64,000 nt of DNA, from NCBI GenBank assembly GCA_035772785.1, contig JAOCPU010000011.1, forward strand, positions 496,001-560,000. Reading direction: 5' to 3'. The notes beneath the pieces are model-generated. The model worked only from the letters and a program-made list of their open reading frames with translations. It ran no database searches and had not been told where the DNA came from. This stretch comes from Phlebiopsis flavidoalba (taxonomy: Eukaryota; Basidiomycota; Agaricomycetes; Polyporales; Phanerochaetaceae). The translations under genes were made by a program, and so were the position numbers. Every line of letters starts with the position of its first letter. Positions within the stretch are counted from its first letter, which is position 1. Below, piece after piece: positions 1 to 11,900 of the stretch.

Positions 1-1910
1 CCCACTCACGCTCCACGCGCCCTGTCAATGCAACAGACACCACCCCGCCACTCGTCCGACGGCGGAGACCGACTACTCCTCGCGCCGCATGTATGTCCAG
101 CTCCGCCGCGTCCGACTAGCTCGCTGCAGTCGCGCCCCGACAAGCGGTCCTTTGACTTTTCGCCCTCCGCCTCGCCCTTGCCCAAGAAGTCGCGCCCCGA
201 GCCGTCCGCCGACGCCCAGGCCTAGGTCGCCCGCCGGACCACGACGACGGCCGCAGCGAGCTCGGGCTACCAGCAGCACCCATCCCCGCCCGCGCGTCCT
301 CAGCTGCCCTCGCTCGCGTCGACCTTCCACGGACCGCCACGAGCTGCGCCGCGGGCCTCGCTGCGCCGTCCCTCAGGGGGGGCTGCACGACACGGGCGCG
401 AACCGCCTCCGTCTCCCGGCCCCGGGGCAGCCGACCCCGTCCCAGTCGCACTCTGCTCTCGTCCTCGCCACAGTCGGGCCTTTCGTCGTACCAGTTCCCG
501 CTGCCGCACGACAACGGCACGAGCGACGAGCGTCGGCCCCGGCTCGCGGCCGACACGCAGGTCGGAGGGCTGTACAACGACTACCCCGCCGACCGCCCTC
601 TCAGGCCCGACTTCTTTTTCCTTTTTCCGGCGGCTCGCCCCAGGAGGGCACCTGGGCGTCTAGCATTCCGCCCGCCCCCGCCTCGACGCCGAGTCAGGGC
701 CCCGGGGCGCCTTCGCCTAGCCTCAAGTACGACGACGGCCGCGCGTCCTCGTCTGGCCTCTACGGCGGCGTCACCCGCATCTCGGGCCAGCAGCACCACG
801 CCGCGGACCGCGCTCGCGCGTCGCAGGCATCAAGACGGAGAGCGAGTGGGCGCTTCGAGCGAGTTTCTAGCATTTTGGAGCATCACCGACTTTTCGCCCG
901 GCAAAAAATAAGCATGTCCCACCCGTCCGCGGACGTCGCCCTCGGGCCTCTCCCCGCGCCCGCGGCCCCCGCCCATCGCCGTCACCGCGAGCCCGCAGCG
1001 CAGCCCGCAGGGCCCCCGCGCCCCGCGCGATGTGTCGCCGTCGATGGTAGCGACCCGCCGCGCAAGCGCGGGAAGATGCCGCAAGCCCGTCACCGATCTA
1101 CCTCAAGGAAACTGGCTCCCACCGCCACTCGGACCACCCGTATCCGAGCGAGGAGGAGGAGAAGAAGCAGCTCTGGGCAAACGCGGACGGGCCTCAGCAT
1201 GTCGCAGGTCTCCAAATCCTGGATGATCAACGTGCGTGTTCTCCTTTTTGTCGATCCGTCGCTCTCTTTACTGACGTGTCGCTGATAGGCCGCCGCCGCA
1301 TCCTCGCGCCGGCACACCGCGCCGCCGCCGGCCCCCAAACCAACATGCCCTACGCCGCGCCCCGCCCGTCCGTGCTCGACACCGGCCGGCGCGCGAGGCA
1401 TGCCCGCGGACGCGCTGACGCTCTACACCCGATGTCGCTGCAGAGTCCTGCCCCGAGCTACGGCAGCGGCAGCCTCTCGAGCACGCTTGGCACATTGGTC
1501 GGGCTCGCGCGCAGCATTGAGCAGCAGCCACGCGAGCGTCGGCGCGCTCAACAGCCACGGGCACCACCCGTACAGCATGGATTCGCGGCGTACCAACGGA
1601 CCCGCCTCGCGTACTGGCGCGGTCGCGGCGCGCGGCACCCGTCCTCGCACGTCGGCGGCTCGTCGTCTGCGAGCTACCTCGGCGTGCCGATGAGCGCGCC
1701 CGCTGAGCAGTGGGGCGCGGCGAACCCGTTTCCTCGGCGGCGGGAGCCATGCGTATGGCAAGCGGCTGGCGGGAGCGGCGCGTCGTACAACCCGCGCGCT
1801 GTCGCCCGACGGAACCGCGCCCATGCGGGCCTCGCGCGTATGCGTTCCCCGACCACGGCCAATCGGTGTCGCCACAGCCCGGCTCGGGGTACACGACTAT
1901 ACCGCACTAG
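1..1910 (+). CDS. TALE-class (KN) homeobox transcription factor, 5'-incomplete and frameshifted
   Basis: The 3' part of a homeodomain transcription factor, presumably nuclear and DNA-binding. Parts of the homeodomain appear in different frames around 1086-1320: HPYPSEEE (TALE spacing), then TGLSMSQVS, WMIN, and after a 57-nt intron (1232-1288, GTGCGT...GATAG) RRRILAPA. Together these match the third helix of KN/TALE homeodomains, with WxxNxR-type contacts. The rest is low-complexity Ser/Pro/Gln/Gly sequence typical of fungal activators. The likely C-terminus is in the frame ending PGSGYTTIPH at 1910. The upstream protein starts near or before the window edge: a proline/serine-rich frame opens at 28. 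At least five frame changes are needed, most at G or C runs, so sequence error is likelier than decay. Family sure; member of the family not. Confidence 0.72.
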
Positions 1911-4900
1911 GCTGCGGGGGCTGTAGGGCTGTCGTGTTCGTGGCGGGCTCTCCCTCGCGCAATGCTCTTACCCCGCCTTTTCTCTTCGTTGTCATTGACT
2001 GTAGTCTGCTCGTTCACGGATCTTCGATTTTCATGTTTCCTCTCGCTCGCTCGCTCATACCAGGACAGTAGCCTATACCTCCCCAAAAAAGTAATATCCC
2101 CTCGCCGCCTCCCCCGCGTTTCTTGATCGCCTGTCCGCCACGACCCTTACGTCTCTCTCTCCCGCTCGCTCGCTCGTCGTTCTCGTGACCGTATGTGTAA
2201 AGTGGTGTACCTTTTATGGTAATTATCGCGCCTATTATTCCCGGCGAGCTCTAGATTGATTCCCATTGTCTCTTTCTCGCGTGTGATGTGTGTAAACCTA
2301 ATGTACGCCCCTTGTGAAATCCACGCCCCCTTGTCTTTCAATCGAGGTCTTGTAGTGGAGTGACGTATTGCAAGGTACACTACTGCAGCATTACGACACA
2401 CCCACCTTGTAATTCCCCACCAAAAAACAAAAGAAAAACGCAGTACGTAAATACCGTGCCTGGCGCGCTCCTCCCCCTCTCCCCGCCGCCTTCGCCTTCC
2501 TCTTCTCTTCCTCCTACCTTCGCGAAGTGCGCAGAACAGAATCTGTTCGGTTCGCGGTGCGCGCAGGGGCGGGATCGTGCATCGCGCCGGCACTACACCC
2601 TTCCCTCCCCCTCCTCTCCATCCCTCTTACCTCGCGTCCCCCGCCGCAGTCCCGAGGGCAGCGCGTGACGCACCACCAATTTCTACACACGTGAATACAC
2701 CCCCCTCCGCGGGCTAGAGGGGAGAGGACAGGCCGGCACAGCTAGGAGCTAGGAGCCATGGGCGTACGTGTAGCACCCGCAGGGATCGCCGCACAGGCGT
2801 GCGGGCGTGCCAAGGGCCCCCGGTGCGAGCGGAGAACGGGGCTTATCGCGTCATTCGGTATTTTTGTGTCTGTTTTTATTTTGTTGTTTGGGTACTTCCC
2901 CGCGAGAGGGGGAGAGAGGGGAGAGGGATCGAGCCCGGGGTGGTTGGTTGATAGGCAGATCGACGAGGGCTGGGGAGGTGTTGTGTGGCGAGCGAGGTGC
3001 GCATGTGGCCGCGCGCCGCGCACTGTGCTCGTCAGCGTATGTACACACGTCCAGGCACCAAGGCGCATCAGGCCGCAGGACTCGCTCGTGCTCGCTTTCG
3101 AGGGTGGTTTCGCATTTTCCTTGCTTTCCCGCCGAACGCATGTGTGTGCGTGCAAGGAAGCCACCCACGGCCGCGCATTTATCGCAGGAAGGCGGACGCA
3201 CACACACAATGATGTTTCTTGGGCCGCGGCTATCAGCCCCCCACCCGTCGTGCGCTTTGCGTGGTCTTCGACTCTTCGGTGTTCGGTTTTCCTCCGCGTT
3301 CGCGTCGATTCGCCCCCGCAGTTTCATAACCGAAAAAAAAAACAGCGTGGAAGGGTGGGGTGTGGGGTTGCAGCGGGCGGGGAAGAAGGGACGGACGGGA
3401 CGGGACGCCACCCGCGCCGCTCGCACGCTCCGGCTTTTTCATTAGCCCATACGCGTCCTGACGCGCCCCGCCGCCGCCTTGCCTTGCCTTGCCGCGGCAC
3501 GCGCCGCCCCTTGTCCCTCCCGGCGCGCGTGTGGGAACCCACCCGGAAATCCTATGCAGCTTCTGCCCCACCGAAATCCGAAATTGCGAGGCATGCGCGC
3601 GTGCACGCTTTTCATTAAACCAGCCGGATTTCGGACGTGTGGTGTGTTGCGCATATGTGGTGATGACGACGGAGGCGTGCTGCTAACGCGTGATGGTGGC
3701 GGGCGGGACCCTGGACGGGGACGTGCAGGATCTATCAGACGCAGACAGTTTTTTCCTTCTTCTTCAATTATTCGCATCACAGCATCATCATCGCTGACGT
3801 CGATCCCATTCCTCGGGCAGCCTGGGGGGGCGGAGGGCAGCCTGGAGACGGCGGAGGATCTGTGTGCGTGTGTTGTGCCTGGGAGATAGCGGCCCGTGGC
3901 GTGTTTCGCTCGGGGGACGTCGAGGGGCGACGCGGCGCGAGGAGAGATTCGCCGGACGGCGCCCTCCCACGCACCGGGCACCGGCACCGCATCGGACGAA
4001 CTTAAAAGAAAGAAAAAACAGATTAAATAACACGGCCATACAGGGTTTCGCGGAGTGCGTTTTGACGTGCGAAAAACCGCGATTATTCTCGTGGGCCTGC
4101 ATTCAATTTGTATTGCGGGTGATGATCGAATGGGAATGGGATGCACCGCGAAGGCGATCAGCACGAGGGGGCCGAAATTCGGAATTGTAGCACGACCCCG
4201 ACGCGCCGTGCCGGATATGGACGCGGGGCGGGGGCGCCACAAGGGTGATGGCGCGCCGAGCCGAGGGACGGGCGGGGGAGGGTGAGGACAGACGGCGTTG
4301 CGGGGTGGTTGGACGGGGGCCCGGGGCGCTAGATCGCCACGCATAACGCGGCCGTTCTTCAGCTGGGGGGGAGTGGGGGGGGGTGACGGTCACGTCACGA
4401 AGACCGGGCGAAGGCGCGGACACCCTATGGAGCACGCGTTTTCTATTCTCGCTGCGGGGGGGCTTCCGAGAAGCCGGCGGCGCAGCTTCGACCCCACTCC
4501 GATGCCTCCTGGGGGAAGGGGGCGACAGCCGTGTGGGCGCAGGCGACCCCCCCTCGATGCTCCTGAACACACGTAGGACTTTTAACGCGTTGCCAGTCCC
4601 GCAAGACCGCAGTGCTCAGCGCATTCGCCGGAACACCGTGCATCGATGGTGGGATTGAAGCCGCGGCCGCTGATGATGGGAGCCAGCACAGCCCGCTCGT
4701 CCACTCCGCGCGAACACGGCGAGCACAAACATGCACTTGTCGCCGTCCTGATCCTGCGCTTTACGGCAAACCCACGTGCGATAGGCTTCTTTAATGTGCT
4801 CTTGCAGCGGTCGCGCTCCGACGCGGCTCGGGGGCGCCGCATTGCACTGGCTCGGCGCGGGCGGGTGGAAAAACGCGAACCAGGGCCGCCCCGCGAGGCT

Positions 4901-5340
4901 CCCACGCGTCGCAAGAAGCACCCCCACCGCCTGTCCATCGTCCCCATCTGTTGCTTCCTCCCATCTCGCGCTTCCCGAGTTCTCTGGCAGCAGCACCACT
5001 TCGTCCAGCCGTCTGCGCGCGCCGGCCGCATAATGAAACCCAACAACCGCACAGCGCAGCGCACCCACACCACCACTGCACGCGCACGCCACGCGCCTTC
5101 CGCCCCCGCCCGCGATCGCAGCGGCGACGGCGGGCGCATACACAAGTCGAGCCCCGCGGCTCAGGTGGCGCCGCGCCGGACGCCACGACGATCCCTGCCA
5201 TCCTGCCCATCCCACCATCCGTCCACATATCCACATACACTACACTGCACGCTCACATTCCGTTTCTGATCCAGTGTGCGCACGCAATACACACCGGGCA
5301 GAAGGGCCTCGCGGGGTGCGCCTACCTCCGCATCCTATGA
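1911..5340. other. GC-rich stretch without a recognisable gene
   Basis: About 3.4 kb of very GC-rich sequence follows the homeobox gene. It opens with a pyrimidine-rich stretch, including a short CGCT-type run near 2160-2180 that is probably 3' UTR. Open frames occur on both strands, but they are Arg/Pro/Ala-rich, overlap each other, and show no domain or splice pattern. A short minus-strand frame near 4620-4800 reads somewhat like protein but matches nothing I know. It may be regulatory DNA around the transcription factor or a long untranslated leader. Confidence 0.5.
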
Positions 5341-7190
5341 CCAACATGCGGCTTAATGCAGCCGTGGTGTGCGCTGGGCGCGCTTGGCCAACAGGGGAAA
5401 ACCCTCTTCCAATAATTAGTAGGTAAATTAGTGTTGGACAATACTAAGTGTGCGGACTATTGACGCTTAAAAAAAAAAAAAAAATTGTGTATATTAGCCA
5501 TAAATCGTCTCGGTTAGTGTTTTGCAATATGATTGGTTATAATATTTTCGCACGATTAGAGGTTTCAACTTACCACACTATATGCTCTTGATGAAAGTAC
5601 TTGTTTACTTTGGTGTGGCACGCTGACTTGACATGAAAGAGCCTCCCTCAACGACTCACAATGGGAATTGAAAACGCGTCGAAGTACGGATAGCGCCTGC
5701 CCTCAAACTGAACGCGCAATCTCTTTTGGAGGCGCTCGCAAAGTGGTTTTACGACTGTCCTCAACACTTTCGACTGACTCGCCCCCCCAACCGACCCCCA
5801 ATCCGTTCCCTTCGTGTCACTGGAGTGACACGAGCCCCCGGCCCAACACAAGAACATCGCGCGCTGTATCAAATGGGCTCTCCACTAGGACTCGGGAACT
5901 GACAGCCCCCCCCCTTGTGCGTGACGCGTCCCTGCCGCTCCGCGCACTCACGCACTCGCGCGTAAGATACACTCACATGCGGACATACTACGCAACACCA
6001 CTGTGGATAGCGGGGGACCACTCTAGGAGCTCACGGGCCACTCACGGCATGGTATTGCGTCATCATATGCACTCACAATACTCACGCGTGGGCGAGCATG
6101 GCTCAACAACAGATAGCCAGCGCTGTTTGGGGAACCCATTGGCATAGCTGAGCCGCTGTGAACAATCCGGACAAGCTTTCATTATCACTCGACACACAAG
6201 CGGCGGTCACAATCCTTCTGGAGCAGATTCTGGACCACGCCGAATGTGCAGATAATGTCACTGACACCGATGACGAGCCGGTGCATTCAAGAATGGCCCC
6301 AAACGGCGTGGTTTTGGGCCTCCGTTTAGGGCCTCAATCAAAAGCCGAACATCACGGGGCTCAGAGACCCTCTTTGCGCAGCTTCCGTCTGAGGAGACGG
6401 AGCCACATTGGATCCCGGCGTCCGAGCGAAATCCAGTGTTTGTCGTCTACGTGCCGGTCATCTTTGCACATGTGCGTCAAAAATCTTCACCTGGGTGGGC
6501 TCGCACTAACGCTACCAATTGTAAATAGATGACATTGTTACCTGTGCACCCCTCGCGCACATGCGTGCTCCACTGAGGTGAGTCACAGCTTAAGTGTGAA
6601 TGCTCATGCGCGCTCATGAGTACACCTGTAGATTCATCACCGTGTCACGGCTCTATCGGGGCCGGAGAATTTCTCGGAATGGACCCTCGCGATCTAGTGC
6701 CAGCGCTGCCGGTGAGCATGCTAAACAACGCTGCTAGAATATCCATCCCAGGTCCAGCACCCTTACGTTTGGACAATCCCTGTGCAGAGTGGGTCAAAAA
6801 ACTGCACTCGAGGGTGAGAGGCCTCTATGTTTCTGCATGCTAGTGGAGATCGGTTGTAGCTGTTACTCCAGTCTGCGACTGGCGCGGCCACGGTGGATAG
6901 TGTAGTAATAGTCATAGCAAGCCATACTCCGCCTGTACTTTACTTTACCGTCATCAATATACACTTTTACTGCAAACTATCTTTTGTGGTGCTGTGAATA
7001 CGTCCGGCTATATGCAAGCTATCCATGTTTTAACTGACACTATTTGCAACTTAATCTTGTTCTAATTAGGGCACGATTAGTGCATGAGAAACTATTCGCC
7101 CTAAATTGACTATCAGGGCTAACCGGACGCTATTCAGTTTGCAAATTAGAGCAGATTAATGCCAATTAGCGAGGAGGGTTTTTCCTGATG
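5341..7190. other. AT-richer island, probably transposon-derived, no intact gene
   Basis: Base composition drops sharply from the GC-rich flanks. The island has a 16-A run at 5469-5484, many short CTAATT/AATTAG motifs near both ends (5410-5430, 7060-7165), and a run of CACTCAC-type words around 5941-6100 with GTGTG/CATGAG words near 6585-6620 in opposite orientation. Open frames at 5668-6147 and 6158-6532 have no recognisable domain. The compositional break and paired terminal-type repeats suggest an old inserted element, but no transposase was found. Confidence 0.4.
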
Positions 7191-7510
7191 CCCCCGCGCT
7201 GCCCGGGCTCTACAACGTTAGAGGGCAGCGAAAAGAGGGCAGGGGCGCACACAGTCCCCCCCCCCGCGCGAACTCTATCCGCGCCCCGCCGCTCGCGCCG
7301 CACAGTCCGCCCCCGCCTGCGCAACCCGCTGCACACGACCACGCACGGTTATTTCTGGTGTCTATCGCTGTTGGCTCGTCGGGCGCGGGTCCCGGTCGGG
7401 TATCGTGTGCAGAGTGCGGCTTGGTGTGTGTGTGAGGAGGTAGGGTGCTCAGGGTGGTGTGTAGGCCAATGGGGACGTCGCTTGGTGCGCCGGTTCTGGG
7501 TCGGGTGTGT

Positions 7511-8095
7511 ACGAGGCGGCGAATGCAGGTGTGTGGTGGTCCCGCGACCAATGATGCAGTCTTGCTATTTCTTGCCAGGGCGCGAACCCGTGGAGCTTGG
7601 TGCTCGCGCGGATTCTCTGCATCGGACGTCTTCGGTGAGGTTAAAAGGTAGCGAGCAATGCAGGGTGTGGGTCTCGCGGCCAATGACGCAGTTTGGCTAT
7701 TGTCCCCCCTTGTCAGGGCGCGAACTAGTGGGAGCTTGCGTGCATCAAGCGGGCTTTCTTGGGTCGGAGGTGTTGCGTCAGGGTTAAAGGTAGCGAGCAG
7801 ATTGCTCGATCTGTGTCTCCGCGCCCAATGGGAGGGTCAATGAGTCTAGTGGTATTTCGGGTCAGGGCGCAGAATGGGGGGGGTGCTGTCGTGCGTATAT
7901 GCGCGTCGGACATTTGCGTCAGGCTTAAAGGTAAGCGAATAATGCAGGGAGATTCACTGAATGGATATTATTGAATGGATATTTCGAGCCAGGGCACGAA
8001 TGGAGCTTGGTGCTGTGGTCGCGCGTAGTATTCAATCCGTATCGGACATTTTGCGTGAGGGTAAAGGCAGCGAGTATGCAGGGTGGCGCATTTGA
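7511..8095. repeat. Degenerate minisatellite, unit about 128-149 bp, about four copies
   Basis: Two landmarks recur in the same order. The first is a CAGGGCGCGAA-type word at about 7577, 7714, 7863 and 7991. The second is a GTTAAAGGTAGCGAG-type word at about 7639, 7783, 7923 and 8060, usually followed by AATGCAGGG. Unit starts are 137, 149 and 128 bp apart. Parts of a fifth, more diverged copy are visible from 7511. Copies differ by small indels and substitutions. Coding potential is poor in all frames. Confidence 0.8.
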
Positions 8096-8919
8096 CGTTT
8101 ATTGCGTGTATTGTCATTGTTAATCATAAGTTGACAGCACATTTCGGAGTGTACAAGATGCAGGACGGACCCCACGAAATAATTTCCACGGATTTTCAGG
8201 AATCAAGATGCCTCCCATTCCGTCCTATTACTTCAAGGAAAATATCGCACGAATATTAGCCACATTGAGTCGCAGCTTTCATTCAGTGTCATTCGAACAT
8301 GCGAGATTGTCGGCCTAGTGCCCACAACCGCACACGGGCATAACTGGCGATGTGACAAATCGAAGCACCGTACGAGACAGATTCCACGGAAAGCACTTCA
8401 CGTCTGCGACAACGGTCGTCGGCAGCGCAGAAGCCCGTGCTTCTCCCCTTATACCCTTCGTACACTCGACGCACGCCACACCGCTCCACAGACACCACAC
8501 AACATTGACGGTCGCCTCTCCAAAGGTAGCAGCATTGTGGCGGTGGCCCCGCGGACCTCCGCGCTGGCCGCGCACTCGAAAACCCATGCTGGGCAGGCAC
8601 GACGCTCGGCATTGAGCGGGTCTCTATCTACCCAGGTGCAAGTAACACTTTTTTACAGACTACTGGCGCGCGCGCGCCCGTTCCTACCGCCCCCGGCCAC
8701 AGGGAGCGGCCCCCCCCAGCACAGGGCGACGCGCCTCCCGCGCCTCTCCGCCGCGCGAGTCCCCGGCATACCCAGCATCCCGCACCGCGGTCGTGCTCTG
8801 CACGTTATGTTTTGTCGTCCGGCACCGCTCTGACAGCTGGGTCTGCTGCGATTGGGCGAGGGCTGACGCGGGCTTGACACGGGTTCGGCCCCCCGGGGGT
8901 CTGGTCGGCTATCAAGGCA
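8096..8919. other. Intergenic, no gene seen
   Basis: Sequence between the minisatellite and the 3' end of the P450 gene. Overlapping open frames on both strands have no domain features and no splice logic. It probably includes the 3' UTR of the P450. Confidence 0.45.
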
Positions 8920-11900
8920 TCAATGCCCGGCGGGTGCAGAGCGCATGCGCAAGCGGCATTTGGTTGCCCATGGCGGCTCGGACTTGATTCCGCAGGGCGG
9001 GTCACGACGCTGGTCGTCGTTAGCATGCGCGGAAGGAAAGAAAGGGAGTGCTCCACGATTGATGCGCTCTTTTCGATTTCGACCCCGGGTCGATCGAGAA
9101 TTCGATGTCGCGTAATGCTGCAACGGCGAGGAATGATCTTGATCCTAGCAAGCACACGCGTCAGAGCTGGGTATTATGCGCGGAGGCAAGGGAGACGACT
9201 CAACTCGTTTTCAAATGCGAAGGGCGGGTACCCGATACACGAACCGCGCGCTTCCCATTCACCACCGCCCCGCTCCCAAAACGTCAAAATCACCGCCCCA
9301 CAGCCCACACGCACCGAGCGTCCAGGGGGTGAGCCCGCCGCGCTCCGCATCGTCCGCCCCGCAGGCTCCAGCCACCGCATCGGGGCGGAAAACACACGTG
9401 CGTCCGCGACAACAGAGCGCCGGCGCCGTGTTCACCACTGCCAGCGGCACCACCGTGGACGATGTCGCCTGGGCGCGAGGACGATCGCGTTCGCAGCGGC
9501 GCCCGCGGCCGTCGGCGAACGGCGCGGGACACGGGACCGCGCAGCCCGCGCGCGCGACGCGCATCGTGCTCGTCACGGGCGCGTGCACGCGCAGCGCCTC
9601 GCGCACGACCGCGTCGAGGTACGGCAGGCGCAGCGCGCCGTCGGGCGTGTGCGGCGCGGCGCGGAGCTCGGCGCGGAGGGTGGCCTGCGCGGCGGGCGCG
9701 CGCGCGAGCGCGTAGAGCGTCCATGCGATCGCGGATTAGGCGGTCTCGTTGCCCTTGTTGCGTGGTGCGTGACACGTGCGGCTGGAGGGAGGTGCGGTCG
9801 GGACCCCATAACGCCAACTGCGTGCGAGGGAAGGTCGAGATTCTGGCAGGAGCTAGTCGGGAGGCCCTGGTCGTGAGCTGCTGGCGCTGAGGTCTTCACT
9901 CTGCGCTCGAGGCGGACGTGAAGGTGCAGCGATCAGCGCTCGACGGGGACGCGTGTGTCTGCGCGCGCACGCGTACTCCTGACCGTCAGCAGAGTGCGCG
10001 GGGCCGGCGTGTTTGGGTGCGGTTGGGTTGGTGCTGGGGGGGCTCGGATACGGCGGCGGTGAACCGATGTGGGTCGGATGAGAACTCCTGCTTGGCGCTC
10101 CCTGCGGATCATAGCGAGGCCATCGACGTCGACATCGCTCGGCGCGGCGTGGGGCTTGGTCCTCCGGGTCAGCATTGTTCCTAGCGCTGGGCGCCGCACA
10201 CGCAATCAGCCATCACCGTTTCTCGGGGCCCACAACGCAGCAACGGGGGCGTCAAGGCGTAAAAATAAACAGGGAAAGAGCCACTAGAACGCGCGAAGTC
10301 GGGCGAAGGGGGCGAGAAAGAAAAAAGAACGCAGGGCGAGTTGACTAACTTTACAATCTTACTGCAGGGACGCGGGTGCCAAAAGGACTACCCTTCAGAT
10401 TCGTGATACGTCGGAACTGGCCGCTCCGTTTCTGGAATATAACCGCGAATGCGCGCGCTAAGCTCGTCGCGCGCGCTCCGCATGCTGCCGCGGGCGCCGT
10501 GCGGGCGGGCGCCGAGCGACATCGAACCGTACCCAAAGCCTGCCCGGAACTCGCGCGCGTCCGGGGGGGGGTCCCACTAACGAAAGGCCACCGCGCAGCG
10601 CGCGGCATGGGTCCTATCTGTAGACGGGAAGGCGCCACGCTACAGCCGTCTGGTTAAGGCCAATGGGACGTCGAGGGCGTCGCGGCGCCGGCGAGCCCAC
10701 GCCCAGCACACGCGTGCCACTGCATTCCGTCCCCCGGCGCGGTTCCCGTGCTGTCCTCAGGTGTGGCCGCAACCATCGCGCTGCTGCTGCACTGGCGCGC
10801 GCGGGCGCTGGGACAGAGACGAACGCGCCGCGAAACGGCCTTCCTCGAATCAGAGAAGCCTGATCGTGGATGCTGCTGGTGCTGCTGGGCTGTGTGTTGC
10901 TGCTGACGGCAGCAATGCACCGGGGAGAGTTTTGCGGGCGGGCCCTGCGCCCTGCGAAGGCTGCGAACGGGTCCCGGGGTGGGATGTATAAGGCGATCGG
11001 CGGCGCCGGTGGCGAATGATTCGAGCCATATGTCGCGTAGCTAGCGGCCGCGAGAAGCACGCATGGCGGGCAGGGGCCGAGGTCGGTTTAGCGTGCTTTG
11101 CAAGGTCACATGAATGCAGATTTGCGCTTCTTACCTCCTCTGCTTTTCGCCAGAAGATGGCGCGACAGCGATTTGACATGGCTTGATGCGAAGGCCGGTG
11201 ACTGGAAAACAGAGCCATCATATCAGTACCAAGCCAAGCACCAGGATCGCCAGATCGAAGGTGAAACTCCGAGGCCCAGATGAACAGTTGGCTCCGTTTA
11301 TTGGTGATTCAAAGGAATAGGGTTAGGAGGATTGCGGAAAGCCCAAAATTAATCGAGAAACGGTTAAAGGTCAAAAATATCGATCCACCCAAAAAGAGTG
11401 TCCCAGGGAGGATTCGAGCCTCCGTCTTCACGGAATTGTGGGAGCCACAACGTGATGATCTAACCACTAATCGACAAGGACCGAAGGTCAAGGCGAAATG
11501 TAGCATCCATCAACGCTCCCCAGAGGACGATCGCGCCCTCTTTTGAAACAAACGGCACCGCTTGTGACGGCATAAACTGTACTCACCAGAATCTTGCGCT
11601 GGATATCAAAGAGAAGGGGCGGAGGCCGTTAGCGATGCACCTCAGGAAGTCGACGGGACACGCGACGGACCTGTCCGTCTGTGTGGTCTTCTCCCTCCAC
11701 CACCAACAAACCCTCATGCCCCGCCGCCATACTCGCCAGCGCGTCGCGGGATAAAGTCCGGCTTGGGAAAGTCATAGCCGTGGCCGAGGATGTGCGCAAT
11801 GGCGACGGGGTCCGTGGTCATCAGTCTTCGGCCGCCAATGAAGCCGCGGTAGACAAACGTGGAGCCGTACGCGGCTTCCCAGCGCGCGACGAGGTTCGTG

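Noticed and set aside
89..1285. 398-residue Arg/Pro-rich open frame at the window start
   Set aside because: It crosses the homeobox region out of frame for most of its length and runs into the intron; it is a product of GC-rich sequence and frameshifts.
3442..4344. 300-residue open frame on the minus strand
   Set aside because: Arg/Pro/Ser-rich, overlaps other long frames on both strands in GC-rich DNA, no domain.
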